Origin: an uncultured Barnesiella sp.
GTDB taxonomy: Bacteria; Bacteroidota; Bacteroidia; Bacteroidales; Barnesiellaceae_A
Assembly (NCBI GenBank): GCA_904502265.1
Contig: CAJGDT010000074.1
Location: forward strand, 1-7,919
DNA length: 7,919 nucleotides
Direction: 5' to 3'
Shown here piece by piece: positions 1-7,358 of the stretch. How positions within the stretch are numbered: the stretch's first letter is position 1; the number at the start of each line of letters is the position of its first letter. The notes under the pieces were generated by a model. The model was given only the letters and a program-made list of their open reading frames with translations, was not told where the DNA came from and ran no database searches. Made by a program: the position numbers and the translations under genes.

Positions 1-409
1 AGTATATAATCGACTCCAACTTCTTGGTAGGAATACCCAACAAGTAGCCAATCTTTGAGGGCAAAGAACGGAAGTACCAAATGTGGGCTACGGGCACCAC
101 AAGTTGGATGTGACCCATGCGCTCACGACGTACTTTCTTCTCGGTCACTTCCACACCACAACGGTCGCACACGATACCTTTGTAACGAATGCGTTTGTAC
201 TTACCGCAATGACATTCATAATCCTTTACAGGACCGAAAATGCGCTCGCAGAACAAACCATCACGCTCGGGCTTGTAGGTACGATAGTTGATAGTTTCGG
301 GTTTCAGTACTTCACCGCTCGAATTTTCGAGTATCTCTTCGGGAGATGCCAAACCGATCGTAATTTTCGAGAAGTTACTCTTTATTTTATTATCTCTTCT
401 GAAAGCCAT
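1..409 (-). CDS. rpoC: DNA-directed RNA polymerase subunit beta' (5' part, runs off the left edge)
   Basis: This is the N-terminal 136 residues of the largest RNA polymerase subunit, which carries the catalytic Mg site (beyond the window) and the DNA clamp. Translation from the ATG at 409 begins MAFRRDNKIKSNFSKI. It contains the family signature for the N-terminal zinc-binding domain, CHCGKYK followed by CDRCG, giving zinc ligands Cys66, Cys68, Cys81 and Cys84. After that comes the conserved 'ERMGHIQLVVPVAHIWYF' segment. The start is chosen because the protein aligns from its first residues with the family and an A/T-rich leader lies just upstream. There is no Shine-Dalgarno motif, as is usual in this phylum. 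It lies 83 nt downstream of rpoB with a hairpin in the gap, and is very likely co-transcribed with it. The gene is cut by the window edge, not broken. Confidence 0.98.
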   Translation of the reverse strand, partial: MAFRRDNKIKSNFSKITIGLASPEEILENSSGEVLKPETINYRTYKPERDGLFCERIFGPVKDYECHCGKYKRIRYKGIVCDRCGVEVTEKKVRRERMGHIQLVVPVAHIWYFRSLPSKIGYLLGIPTKKLESIIY

Positions 410-447
410 ATTTTTCTTTTACTAAAGAGTTGAATTTCTTATTTTAT

Positions 448-482
448 TCTCTACTCTGTCCCTCATCGGGGCAGAGTAGAGA
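448..482 (-). other. Hairpin in the rpoB-rpoC gap, no U tract
   Basis: In minus-strand RNA an 11-bp perfect stem (448-458 with 472-482, outer sequence UCUCUACUCUG) continues, after a one-base bulge at 459, into three more G-C pairs closing a six-base loop. The stem is followed by A-rich sequence (AUAAAAUAAG) rather than a U run, so it does not look like a standard intrinsic terminator in either direction. It starts about 10 nt after the rpoB stop. It could be a processing or 3'-end-stabilising element between the two subunit messages, or a weak terminator. The structure is seen; the role is inferred. Confidence 0.6.
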
Positions 483-492
483 GCTATTTGTA

Positions 493-3400
493 TTAGTCTA
501 ATGTTACGCTGAGACCGAGACCACGCAACTCATGCAACAACACGTTGAGCGATTCGGGGATACCGGGGTTAGGCATTGCCTCGCCCTTAACGATTGCCTC
601 GTAGGCTTTCGAGCGGCCCACAACATCATCACTCTTAACAGTGAGGATTTCTTGCAAGATGTGTGATGCACCGAATGCCTCGAGCGCCCAAACCTCCATC
701 TCTCCGAAACGTTGACCACCAAACTGAGCCTTACCACCGAGAGGTTGTTGTGTAATGAGTGAGTACGGACCGATAGAACGAGCGTGCATCTTATCTTCAA
801 CCATGTGACCGAGCTTGAGCATGTAGATAACACCTACAGTAGCAGGTTGGTCAAAGCGATCACCGGTACCACCATCGTACAAGTATGTCTTACCATAACG
901 GGGGATACCTGCCTTATCAGTCCATTCATTCAAGTCATCGAGCGAAGCACCGTCGAAGATGGGTGTAGCAAACTTCTCACCCAATACTTGACCTGCCCAT
1001 CCGAGAACAGTCTCAAAGATCTGACCCAAGTTCATACGAGAGGGCACACCGAGGGGATTCAATACGATATCCACAGGAGTACCATCTGCAAGGAAAGGCA
1101 TATCCTCTTGACGTACGATACGTGATACAATACCCTTGTTACCGTGACGACCCGCCATCTTATCACCTACGCTGATTTTGCGTTTCTTGGCAATATATAC
1201 CTTGGCAAGTTGTACAATACCTTGGGGCAACTCATCACCTACCGACTCGTCAAATTTGCGACGACGCAACTCGGCATCGAGTTCTTTGTATTTGCGCAAG
1301 TAGTTGATGATAGTAGTACGAATGAGGTCGTTCTTGGCAGCATCCGATGTCCACTTGCTTACTTGCACAGTTGTATAGTCTATCTTATTCAAGGCTGCAG
1401 CGGTAAACTTGCTACCCTTGGTGATAACATCGTCACCCAAGAAGTCTTTAACACCTTGCGATGTTTTACCGGCAGTGAGTGTGAGGAGCTTGTCAACCAA
1501 GATGTCTTTCACCTTGTTCATCTTTACCTCGTACTCGTCCTCGAGTTGTTGCAACTTGGCTTTGTCGCTCAAGCGCGATTTTTTCTTCTTCATGGCACGT
1601 GAGAAGATGTTTGTGCCAATAACAACACCCTTCAATGAAGGTGTGGCTTTCAAAGAAGCATCCTTAACATCGCCGGCCTTATCACCAAAGATTGCACGCA
1701 AGAGTTTCTCCTCGGGTGAGGGATCTGACTCGCCCTTGGGAGTAATCTTACCAATCATGATGTCACCGGGATTTACGCGAGCACCAATGCGAATTACACC
1801 ATTCTCATCGAGGTCTTTAGTAGCATCTTCACTCACGTTGGGGATATCAGAAGTAAGTTCTTCCATACCACGTTTGGTCTCACGTACTTCGAGGATGTAC
1901 TCATCTACGTGTACCGAGGTAAGGATATCTTCGCGTACAACACGCTCATTGAGCACGATAGCATCCTCATAGTTGTAACCCTTCCAAGGCATGAATGCCA
2001 CCTTGAGGTTGCGACCGAGTGCCAACTCACCATTTTCGGTAGAATAACCTTCAGTAAGGATTTGACCTTCAGTAACGCGTTGGCCTTTTTGACAAATAGG
2101 ACGCAAGTCGATTGTTGTACTTTGGTTGGTTTTGCGGAATTTAGGAATGTTATACTCCTTAACAGCATCAACAAACGAAGTAAACTCTTCGTCTTCGGTG
2201 CGGTCATAACGGATGCGAATAGTAGTAGCATCTACATATTCGATAACACCCTCGCCCTCGGCAGTAATTTGGGTACGAGAGTCGCGGATGAGCTGACCCT
2301 CAAGACCTGTACCTACGATGGGCGACTCACTACGCAACAAAGGAACTGCTTGGCGCATCATGTTAGATCCCATCAACGCACGGTTAGCATCGTCGTGCTC
2401 AAGGAAGGGAATCAAAGATGCAGCAATTGAAGCAATTTGCGTAGGCGACACGTCCATAAGTTCTACTTGGTCAGGAGTTGCCAAGGGGAAGTCGGCATCG
2501 AGACGTGCTTTGATACGGTTGTTTACAAAGTCACCGTTATCTTTCAAGGGGGCGTTACCTTGTGCAATTACTTTACCCTCCTCTACCTCGGCAGTAAGGT
2601 AAACAATCTCGTCGTTGGCAAGATTTACTTTACCATCTTTTACTACACGATAGGGAGTCTCAATAAAGCCGAGGTCGTTGATCTTGGCATATACACAAAG
2701 TGACGAAATAAGACCGATGTTGGGACCCTCAGGAGTCTCAATAGGACAGAGACGACCATAGTGGGTGTAGTGAACGTCACGTACCTCGAAGCCGGCACGC
2801 TCACGCGAAAGACCGCCAGGACCCAAAGCCGACATACGACGCTTGTGTGTCATCTCGGCGAGGGGGTTGGTTTGGTCCATGAATTGTGACAATGCGTTGG
2901 TACCAAAGAAACTGTTGATTACCGACGAAATTGTCTTGGCATTGATAAGGTCGATGGGAGTAAACACCTCATTATCACGCACATTCATTCGCTCGCGAAT
3001 AGTACGTGCCATACGAGCCAAACCTACACCAAATTGATTGTACAACTGCTCGCCTACAGTACGTACACGGCGGTTGCTCAAGTGGTCGATATCATCAACA
3101 TCAGTTTTCGAGTTAATGAGCTCGATAAGATACTTAATAATCTCGATAATATCCTCTTTAGTAAGTACCTTGATATTTTGGTCGATTGTGAGGTTAAGCT
3201 TCTTATTCATACGATAGCGGCCTACCTCACCCAAGTCGTAACGCTTCTCAGAGAAGAAGAGGTTAGTAATTACCTCACGAGCACTTGCCTCGTCGGCAGG
3301 ATCGGCATTACGAAGTTGGCGATATATATATTCGACAGCCTCTTTTTCAGAGTTGCTGCTATCTTTTTGCAAAGTATTGAAGATAATAGCATAATCGTTG

Positions 3401-4305
3401 GTATTAGCATCTTCTTTGTGCAAGAGAATGCTTTGTGCGCCACTATCAAGGATAGTCGCGATATGCTCTTCGGTCAATACAGTCTCACGCTCGATAACAA
3501 CATCGTTACGAGTGATTGACGAAATCTCACCGGTATCTTCATCTACGAAGTCCTCTACCCAAGTGCGCAATACACGGGCAGCCATGCGACGACCAACAGC
3601 TTTTTTCAAGTTGGTCTTTGTAACCTTCATATCCTCGGCAAGGTTGAAAATTTCGAGGATGTCGCGGTCGCTCTCGAAACCAATGGCACGCAACAAAGTT
3701 GTTACGGGTAATTTCTTCTTACGATCGATGTAAGCATACATGACATTGTTGATGTCAGTAGCGAACTCAATCCAAGAACCTCTGAAGGGAATGATACGAG
3801 CAGAATAGAGCTTAGTACCATTGGCGTGAGTGCTTTGTCCGAAGAACACACCGGGTGAACGGTGCAATTGCGATACAACGACACGCTCGGCACCATTGAT
3901 AACGAATGTTGCCTTTTCGGTCATGTAAGGAATGGGACCCAAATATACGTCTTGTATAACGGGAGCAAAATCCTCATGATCGGGGTCGGTACAATAAAGT
4001 TTTAACTTTGCCTTTAAGGGCACGCTATATGTAAGTCCACGCTCAAGACACTCATCGATGGTGTAACGAGGCGGGTCGATATAGTAATCAAGGAACTCAA
4101 GGACAAAATTATTCCTTGTATCGGCAATGGGGAAGTTTTCGGAAAAAACCTTGTATAAGCCCTCATTTTTGCGTCGCTCTTGGGGTGTATCCAATTGCAA
4201 GAAGTCCTTAAATGACTTCAATTGCACCTCCAAAAAGTCGGGATAGGGCAGCGGATTTTTTATCGAAGCGAAGTTTACACGCGCTTTACGAGTAGTAGAA
4301 GACAT
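493..4305 (-). CDS. rpoB: DNA-directed RNA polymerase subunit beta
   Basis: This is the complete beta subunit, 1270 residues, which forms one side of the RNA polymerase active-site cleft and binds nascent RNA and rifampicin. The protein starts MSSTTRKARVNFASIKNPL, the usual Bacteroidales type of N-terminus. The rifampicin region lies at about 467-494 (FFGTNALSQFMDQ...THKRRMSALG). The residues equivalent to E. coli Asp516, His526 and Ser531 are Asp477, His487 and Ser492, all wild type, so no classical resistance change is visible there. The fork region 'RERAGFEVRDVHYTHYGR' follows. The active-site motif GDKMAGRHGNKG is at 1047-1058, with Lys1049 and Lys1057. The C-terminal clamp part contains GGKAQFGGQRFGEMEVWALEA (about 1190-1210). 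A charged, coiled-coil-like stretch at about 903-1040 probably corresponds to the lineage-specific insert seen in proteobacterial and Bacteroidota beta subunits. The gene follows rplL after a likely attenuator and precedes rpoC. The frame is intact throughout. Confidence 0.99.
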   Translation of the reverse strand: MSSTTRKARVNFASIKNPLPYPDFLEVQLKSFKDFLQLDTPQERRKNEGLYKVFSENFPIADTRNNFVLEFLDYYIDPPRYTIDECLERGLTYSVPLKAKLKLYCTDPDHEDFAPVIQDVYLGPIPYMTEKATFVINGAERVVVSQLHRSPGVFFGQSTHANGTKLYSARIIPFRGSWIEFATDINNVMYAYIDRKKKLPVTTLLRAIGFESDRDILEIFNLAEDMKVTKTNLKKAVGRRMAARVLRTWVEDFVDEDTGEISSITRNDVVIERETVLTEEHIATILDSGAQSILLHKEDANTNDYAIIFNTLQKDSSNSEKEAVEYIYRQLRNADPADEASAREVITNLFFSEKRYDLGEVGRYRMNKKLNLTIDQNIKVLTKEDIIEIIKYLIELINSKTDVDDIDHLSNRRVRTVGEQLYNQFGVGLARMARTIRERMNVRDNEVFTPIDLINAKTISSVINSFFGTNALSQFMDQTNPLAEMTHKRRMSALGPGGLSRERAGFEVRDVHYTHYGRLCPIETPEGPNIGLISSLCVYAKINDLGFIETPYRVVKDGKVNLANDEIVYLTAEVEEGKVIAQGNAPLKDNGDFVNNRIKARLDADFPLATPDQVELMDVSPTQIASIAASLIPFLEHDDANRALMGSNMMRQAVPLLRSESPIVGTGLEGQLIRDSRTQITAEGEGVIEYVDATTIRIRYDRTEDEEFTSFVDAVKEYNIPKFRKTNQSTTIDLRPICQKGQRVTEGQILTEGYSTENGELALGRNLKVAFMPWKGYNYEDAIVLNERVVREDILTSVHVDEYILEVRETKRGMEELTSDIPNVSEDATKDLDENGVIRIGARVNPGDIMIGKITPKGESDPSPEEKLLRAIFGDKAGDVKDASLKATPSLKGVVIGTNIFSRAMKKKKSRLSDKAKLQQLEDEYEVKMNKVKDILVDKLLTLTAGKTSQGVKDFLGDDVITKGSKFTAAALNKIDYTTVQVSKWTSDAAKNDLIRTTIINYLRKYKELDAELRRRKFDESVGDELPQGIVQLAKVYIAKKRKISVGDKMAGRHGNKGIVSRIVRQEDMPFLADGTPVDIVLNPLGVPSRMNLGQIFETVLGWAGQVLGEKFATPIFDGASLDDLNEWTDKAGIPRYGKTYLYDGGTGDRFDQPATVGVIYMLKLGHMVEDKMHARSIGPYSLITQQPLGGKAQFGGQRFGEMEVWALEAFGASHILQEILTVKSDDVVGRSKAYEAIVKGEAMPNPGIPESLNVLLHELRGLGLSVTLD

Positions 4306-4340
4306 TAAATTATGAAATTTAGTGAACTTAATTTAAACTA

Positions 4341-4385
4341 TAAACACAAAAGGTTAAGAATCATCGATCAGATGATTCCTAACCT
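4341..4385 (-). terminator. Probable attenuator (partial terminator) between rplL and rpoB
   Basis: In minus-strand RNA the arms 4371-4385 and 4351-4365 form a 15-bp stem with a five-base loop (UGAUC). The stem is followed directly by a U-rich run (UUUGUGUUUA), the layout of an intrinsic terminator. One pair is G-U (positions 4379 and 4357). On the other strand that pair would be an A-C mismatch, so the structure fits minus-strand RNA better. It ends about 45 nt before the rpoB ATG. Since rpoB must still be transcribed and I see no clear promoter between them, partial termination is the likeliest role. This would resemble the known attenuator at the rplL-rpoB junction of E. coli. Confidence 0.72.
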
Positions 4386-4389
4386 AATT

Positions 4390-4404
4390 ACCTGTAGAAC
4401 AGGT
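4390..4404 (-). other. Small hairpin just after the rplL stop codon
   Basis: The sequence ACCUGU UCU ACAGGU in minus-strand RNA makes a 6-bp perfect stem with a three-base loop. It begins 2 nt after the rplL stop codon and 4 nt before the larger attenuator stem. No U run follows it. It could protect the rplL message end or influence folding of the neighbouring attenuator. It is short enough to be chance. Confidence 0.35.
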
Positions 4405-4406
4405 TA

Positions 4407-4781
4407 TTATTTAAGTTCAACTTCAGCACCAGCCTCCTCAAGGTCTTTCTTGAGGCCCTCGGCTTCAGCTTTGGGAAGAGCTTCTTTAACAACGCCAGGA
4501 GCGCCGTCTACGAGATCTTTAGCCTCTTTCAAGCCAAGACCACAGAGCTCTTTTACTTTCTTAACCACAGCGAGTTTGTTTGCACCAGCTGATTTGAGAA
4601 CTACATCAAAGTCAGTTTTCTCTTCAGCAGCAGCAGCACCAGCAGCAGCGGGAGCAGCAACAGCTACAGCAGCAGCAGCGGGTTCGATACCATACTCGTC
4701 TTTCAAAATTTGAGCAAGTTCGTTAACTTCTTTAACGGTCAAATTTACCAATTGTTCAGCAAAAGCTTTCAAATCTGCCAT
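4407..4781 (-). CDS. rplL: 50S ribosomal protein L7/L12 (bL12)
   Basis: This is the complete multicopy stalk protein, 124 residues, which recruits and stimulates the GTPase translation factors (EF-Tu, EF-G, IF2, RF3) on the large subunit. The N-terminal dimerisation domain (about 1-33) includes LVNLTVKEVNELAQILKDEYGIEP. A flexible Ala-rich hinge spans about 34-54. The C-terminal factor-binding domain (about 55-124) has the signature KELCGLGLKEAKDLVDGAP and ends EEAGAEVELK. Length and both domains match the family. The ATG at 4781 has an A-rich leader without a Shine-Dalgarno motif. The gene sits 50 nt after rplJ, whose product L10 is its anchor on the ribosome, and is followed by two hairpins before rpoB. 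Confidence 0.99.
   Translation of the reverse strand: MADLKAFAEQLVNLTVKEVNELAQILKDEYGIEPAAAAVAVAAPAAAGAAAAEEKTDFDVVLKSAGANKLAVVKKVKELCGLGLKEAKDLVDGAPGVVKEALPKAEAEGLKKDLEEAGAEVELK
4626..4679 (-). repeat. Imperfect GCN trinucleotide run encoding the L7/L12 hinge
   Basis: Residues 35-52 of L7/L12 are almost all Ala with a few Val, Pro and Gly, encoded largely by GCT and GCA codons. On the plus strand this reads as repeated cag/agc units. Such low-complexity hinges are normal in this protein and need flexibility rather than exact sequence. The run is a plausible site of slippage-driven length variation between strains. Confidence 0.7.
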
Positions 4782-4831
4782 TTTCTTTATTTGTTTAAAT
4801 GTTTATAATCTTTAAATATTAGGTATAGTAA

Positions 4832-5347
4832 TTAACGCTCAGAGAGTGTTTGCAAAACGCCATGGATAGTACCACCGGCTGATTGAAGAGCCGAGATAAC
4901 GTTCTTGGCGGGAGATTGCAACAATGCAACAACGTCGGCAATAAGCTCGTTTTTGCTCTTGATAGCAACCAATGCATCGAGTTGATCAGCTCCAATGTAG
5001 AAGCTTTCCTCAACATACGCAGCTTTGAGCGCGGGAAGTTCAGATTTCTTTGTGAACTCCTTGATAAGTTTAGCCGGTGCGTTACCGACATTTGAGAACA
5101 TTATGGTTGTTGAACCCTTCATTACAGGGTCGAGAGCTGTGAAATCACCTTCGAGTGTCTCGAGAGCTTTCTTGAGCAATTTGTTCTTAACAACCATCAT
5201 CTTGATACCTTCCTTGAAGCACTCACGACGCAAAGCGCTGGTTTTCTCAGCGTTCAACGAAGTAGTCTCAGTAAGGTAGAAGCAAGAATACTCTTTAAGG
5301 GTAGCTGCTATCTGCTCTATAACTATGCTTTTATCTTCCTTTCTCAT
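4832..5347 (-). CDS. rplJ: 50S ribosomal protein L10 (uL10)
   Basis: This is complete L10, 171 residues, which anchors the L7/L12 dimers to 23S rRNA at the stalk base. The N-terminal rRNA-binding domain starts MRKEDKSIVIEQIAATLKEY and includes the family segments 'LRRECFKEGIKMMVVKNKLLKKAL' (about 39-62) and 'VMKGSTTIMFSN' (about 75-86). The C-terminal helix that binds L7/L12 ends in LLQSPAKNVISALQSAGGTIHGVLQTLSER. It follows rplA after only 15 nt and precedes rplL. In many bacteria an L10 leader RNA before rplJ regulates this pair. The 15-nt gap here leaves no room for one outside rplA. Confidence 0.98.
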   Translation of the reverse strand: MRKEDKSIVIEQIAATLKEYSCFYLTETTSLNAEKTSALRRECFKEGIKMMVVKNKLLKKALETLEGDFTALDPVMKGSTTIMFSNVGNAPAKLIKEFTKKSELPALKAAYVEESFYIGADQLDALVAIKSKNELIADVVALLQSPAKNVISALQSAGGTIHGVLQTLSER

Positions 5348-5362
5348 AATACGTAGCTTTTA

Positions 5363-6061
5363 TTAATTTTCATCTACTGTTTTCGGGTCAACTTTGATAC
5401 CCGGACTCATAGTACTTGAAAGATAAATGCTCTTAAGATATGTACCTTTAGCAGTAGCAGGTTTCAACTTGATCAAAGTCGCAACGAACTCTTTAGCGTT
5501 GTCGCGGATTTGGTCAGGAGTGAAAGAAACCTTACCTATAGAGGCATGTACTATACCGTTCTTATCGACCTTAAAGTCAATCTTACCTTGTTTTACTTCT
5601 TTAACAGCTTTAGCTACATCGGGAGTAACGGTACCGCTTTTGGGGTTAGGCATCAAGCCACGAGGACCGAGCACACGACCCAAAGCACCAATCTTACCCA
5701 TGATAGCAGGCATGGTGATGATTACATCTATATCTGTCCAACCACCCTTGATCTTCTCGATATAATCGTCGAGACCAACATAGTCGGCACCTGCAGCTTT
5801 AGCAGCCTCTTCTTGATCGGGAGTACACAATACGAGTACACGTACTTGTTTACCTGTTCCGTGGGGAAGAGAAACTACACCGCGAACCATCTGGTTTGCC
5901 TTACGAGGGTCAACACCCAAACGTACATCGATATCAAGTGAAGCATCAAATTTGGTATAAGTTACTTCCTTTACCAATGAAGAAGCTTCAATGAGCGAGT
6001 AGGCTTTCCCTGCTTCAATTTTCGCTAAAGCTAACTTTTGATTTTTTGTCAGTTTACCCAT
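5363..6061 (-). CDS. rplA: 50S ribosomal protein L1 (uL1)
   Basis: This is complete L1, 232 residues, the protein of the mobile L1 stalk that helps release deacylated tRNA from the E site. In many bacteria it also represses its own operon. The signature LGPRGLMPNPKSGT is at 131-144. The conserved RNA-contact segment SSTMSPGI, with Thr217 and Met218, sits near the C-terminus. The N-terminal 'GKAYSLIEA' and 'DASLDIDVRLGVDPRKANQMVRG' segments are typical. The start at 6061 lies 19 nt after the rplK stop, with an A/T-rich leader and no Shine-Dalgarno motif. It belongs to the rplK-rplA pair that is almost universal in bacteria. Confidence 0.99.
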   Translation of the reverse strand: MGKLTKNQKLALAKIEAGKAYSLIEASSLVKEVTYTKFDASLDIDVRLGVDPRKANQMVRGVVSLPHGTGKQVRVLVLCTPDQEEAAKAAGADYVGLDDYIEKIKGGWTDIDVIITMPAIMGKIGALGRVLGPRGLMPNPKSGTVTPDVAKAVKEVKQGKIDFKVDKNGIVHASIGKVSFTPDQIRDNAKEFVATLIKLKPATAKGTYLKSIYLSSTMSPGIKVDPKTVDEN

Positions 6062-6080
6062 TTCAATTGAAGTTTAATGA

Positions 6081-6521
6081 TTATTCTACCGGGAATTCTC
6101 CTTTTACGGCAATACCCATACTTCTCGCTGTACCGGCAACCATGCGCATGGCAGAGTCTAAAGTAAAACAGTTCAAATCTACCATTTTGTCTGTAGCAAT
6201 TGCTTTTACCTGCTCCCAAGTGATTTCAGCAATTTTCTTACGGTTGGGCTCAGCAGAACCTTTCTTTTGTTTTGAAACTTCCATTAACTGTATTGCTACA
6301 GGGGGAGTTTTTACAACAAAGTCGAAAGACTTGTCAGAGTAGTAAGTAATAATTACGGGCAAAACCTTACCGGCTTTGTCTTGGGTACGGGCATTGAATT
6401 GCTTGCAAAACTCCATAATATTGATACCCTTAGAACCAAGAGCAGGTCCTACTGGGGGAGAGGGATTGGCAGCGCCACCCTTGATCTGCAATTTGATCTG
6501 TCCAGCAATTTCTTTAGCCAT
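6081..6521 (-). CDS. rplK: 50S ribosomal protein L11 (uL11)
   Basis: This is complete L11, 146 residues, which binds the GTPase-associated region of 23S rRNA next to the L10/L12 stalk. The N-terminal domain has the proline-rich PPVGPALGSKG segment at 22-32, the area where thiopeptide antibiotics act in the family. The C-terminal rRNA-binding domain ends with the conserved SAMRMVAGTARSMGI (about 123-137). The start MAKEIAGQIKLQ agrees with the family and is preceded by an A-rich leader. The 57-nt gap after nusG is the longest before a ribosomal protein gene here and is the likely place for any L1-mediated control. I cannot identify an L1 site by eye. Confidence 0.99.
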   Translation of the reverse strand: MAKEIAGQIKLQIKGGAANPSPPVGPALGSKGINIMEFCKQFNARTQDKAGKVLPVIITYYSDKSFDFVVKTPPVAIQLMEVSKQKKGSAEPNRKKIAEITWEQVKAIATDKMVDLNCFTLDSAMRMVAGTARSMGIAVKGEFPVE

Positions 6522-6578
6522 TGTTTTGTTTTTTTGATTTGTTTAAAATCAGAGAGCGTCAAATGCGTAACATCATCA

Positions 6579-7127
6579 TTATTCTCTCTCCACTTGCGAA
6601 TTTTCCAACTCAAGAGGTGTTTTACGACCAAAAATCTTCACCATAACTTTCAGCTTCTTCTTGGCAGCATCAACCTCCTCAATTACACCTACAAATCCAT
6701 TGAAAGGTCCGTAGCATACCTTAACAGTTTCACCTACTACATAATCTACATAGTCAAGATCACTCTCAGGCATTTCATCAGCACCATTCAACATACGATT
6801 CACTTCACTCTCACGCAAAGGAACCGGCTTACTCGATTTCTTATCAGCACCGAGGAAGTCAATTACGTTTGTAGTGTTACGAAGATGATGTATAACCTCA
6901 CCTACTAGTATGGCTTCAATGAAAACATAACCAGAATAAAGATTACGTTCTTTCATAACCTTTTTTCCGTTACGTACGACATAAGTCTTCTCGGTAGGAA
7001 TCAAAACCTGAAAAACATAGCGACCAAGGTCGGTATTCTTGATTTCTGCGTCAAGTAACTCCTTTACCTTAGCCTCTTTTCCACTTATGGCACGTAATAC
7101 GTACCACTCTTTCTTTCCTTCAGACAT
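6579..7127 (-). CDS. nusG: Transcription termination/antitermination factor NusG
   Basis: This is complete NusG, 182 residues, which binds the RNA polymerase clamp, alters pausing and can link transcription to Rho or to the ribosome. The NGN domain (about 6-110) begins KEWYVLRAISGKE and includes MKERNLYSGYVFIEA (58-72), the hydrophobic polymerase-binding region. The KOW domain (about 131-165) has the motif VGETVKVCYGPFNGFVGVIEEVD. Length and domain order fit family NusG rather than the longer specialised paralogues (UpxY type), and the position next to secE supports this. The ATG at 7127 is preceded by a perfect GGAGG with 7-nt spacing, which fixes the start and is unusual for this phylum. 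Confidence 0.98.
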   Translation of the reverse strand: MSEGKKEWYVLRAISGKEAKVKELLDAEIKNTDLGRYVFQVLIPTEKTYVVRNGKKVMKERNLYSGYVFIEAILVGEVIHHLRNTTNVIDFLGADKKSSKPVPLRESEVNRMLNGADEMPESDLDYVDYVVGETVKVCYGPFNGFVGVIEEVDAAKKKLKVMVKIFGRKTPLELENSQVERE

Positions 7128-7134
7128 TGATCAA

Positions 7135-7139
7135 CCTCC
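7135..7139 (-). promoter_or_regulatory. Canonical Shine-Dalgarno site of nusG
   Basis: Minus-strand GGAGG, 7 nt before the nusG ATG and 4 nt after the last base of the secE stop codon. None of the other seven complete or partial gene starts in the window (rpoC, rpoB, rplL, rplJ, rplA, rplK, secE) has such a motif; their leaders are A/T-rich. Ribosomes of Bacteroidota are known to make little use of Shine-Dalgarno pairing, so this isolated site may have a special role or be a relic. Confidence 0.75.
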
Positions 7140-7143
7140 GATA

Positions 7144-7341
7144 TTAAAACAAGCCGTAAATTAAGTGCATTATGTTCTCAAGACAAAAGTCCATTGCGAA
7201 AACGACTGCAGCGATAATAAGGGAAGCAAACATTACTACCACAGCGCTACTCGCAAGCTCCTTTTGAGTCGGCCAGGATACCTTATGAACGAGCTCGTTA
7301 TAAGAATCCTTTATATCAGCAAGTATTTTCAATTCTTTCAT
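7144..7341 (-). CDS. secE: Preprotein translocase subunit SecE
   Basis: This is the complete small subunit of the SecYEG channel, 65 residues, which clamps SecY in the inner membrane for protein export and membrane insertion. The amphipathic N-terminal helix is followed by the family motif KVSWPTQKEL (20-29). One hydrophobic membrane segment lies at about 32-50 (SAVVVMFASLIIAAVVFAM). This is the short, single-span form seen in most bacteria, unlike the three-span E. coli protein. It starts 17 nt after the tRNA gene, without a Shine-Dalgarno motif, and is followed by nusG after 16 nt. Confidence 0.97.
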   Translation of the reverse strand: MKELKILADIKDSYNELVHKVSWPTQKELASSAVVVMFASLIIAAVVFAMDFCLENIMHLIYGLF

Positions 7342-7358
7342 AACTTATATATTTTCAG

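Noticed and set aside
83..433. Open plus-strand frames opposite rpoC, rpoB, rplA and other genes
   Set aside because: They are antisense to well-recognised genes, resemble no protein family I know, and are expected by chance opposite long coding regions.
504..833. Minus-strand frame overlapping the end of rpoB
   Set aside because: It lies in another frame of an intact, conserved rpoB, and its composition (Ser, Arg and Leu rich) is typical of a shifted reading.
467..1100. Possible frameshift or truncation near the rpoB 3' end
   Set aside because: The frame is continuous to the conserved C-terminus (HELRGLGL...LD) and the total length of 1270 residues fits the family.
4306..4350. Possible rpoB promoter: TTTG followed by TAAATTTC, one mismatch from the Bacteroidota -7 element
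   Set aside because: The spacing between the two parts is about 25 nt, longer than the usual range of about 17-23, the -7 match is imperfect in very A/T-rich DNA, and the start point would fall almost on the ATG.
5348..5362. L10 leader RNA ahead of rplJ
   Set aside because: The gap between rplA and rplJ is only 15 nt, so the usual leader cannot fit, and I see no matching fold.
6062..6071. Ten-base palindrome ttcaattgaa before rplA
   Set aside because: It is short, A/T-rich and without a loop, so it is expected by chance and not a convincing operator.
6535..6549. Small inverted repeat GATTT/AAATC in the nusG-rplK gap
   Set aside because: Five A/T-rich pairs followed by an A run in the direction of transcription; not a terminator and likely chance.
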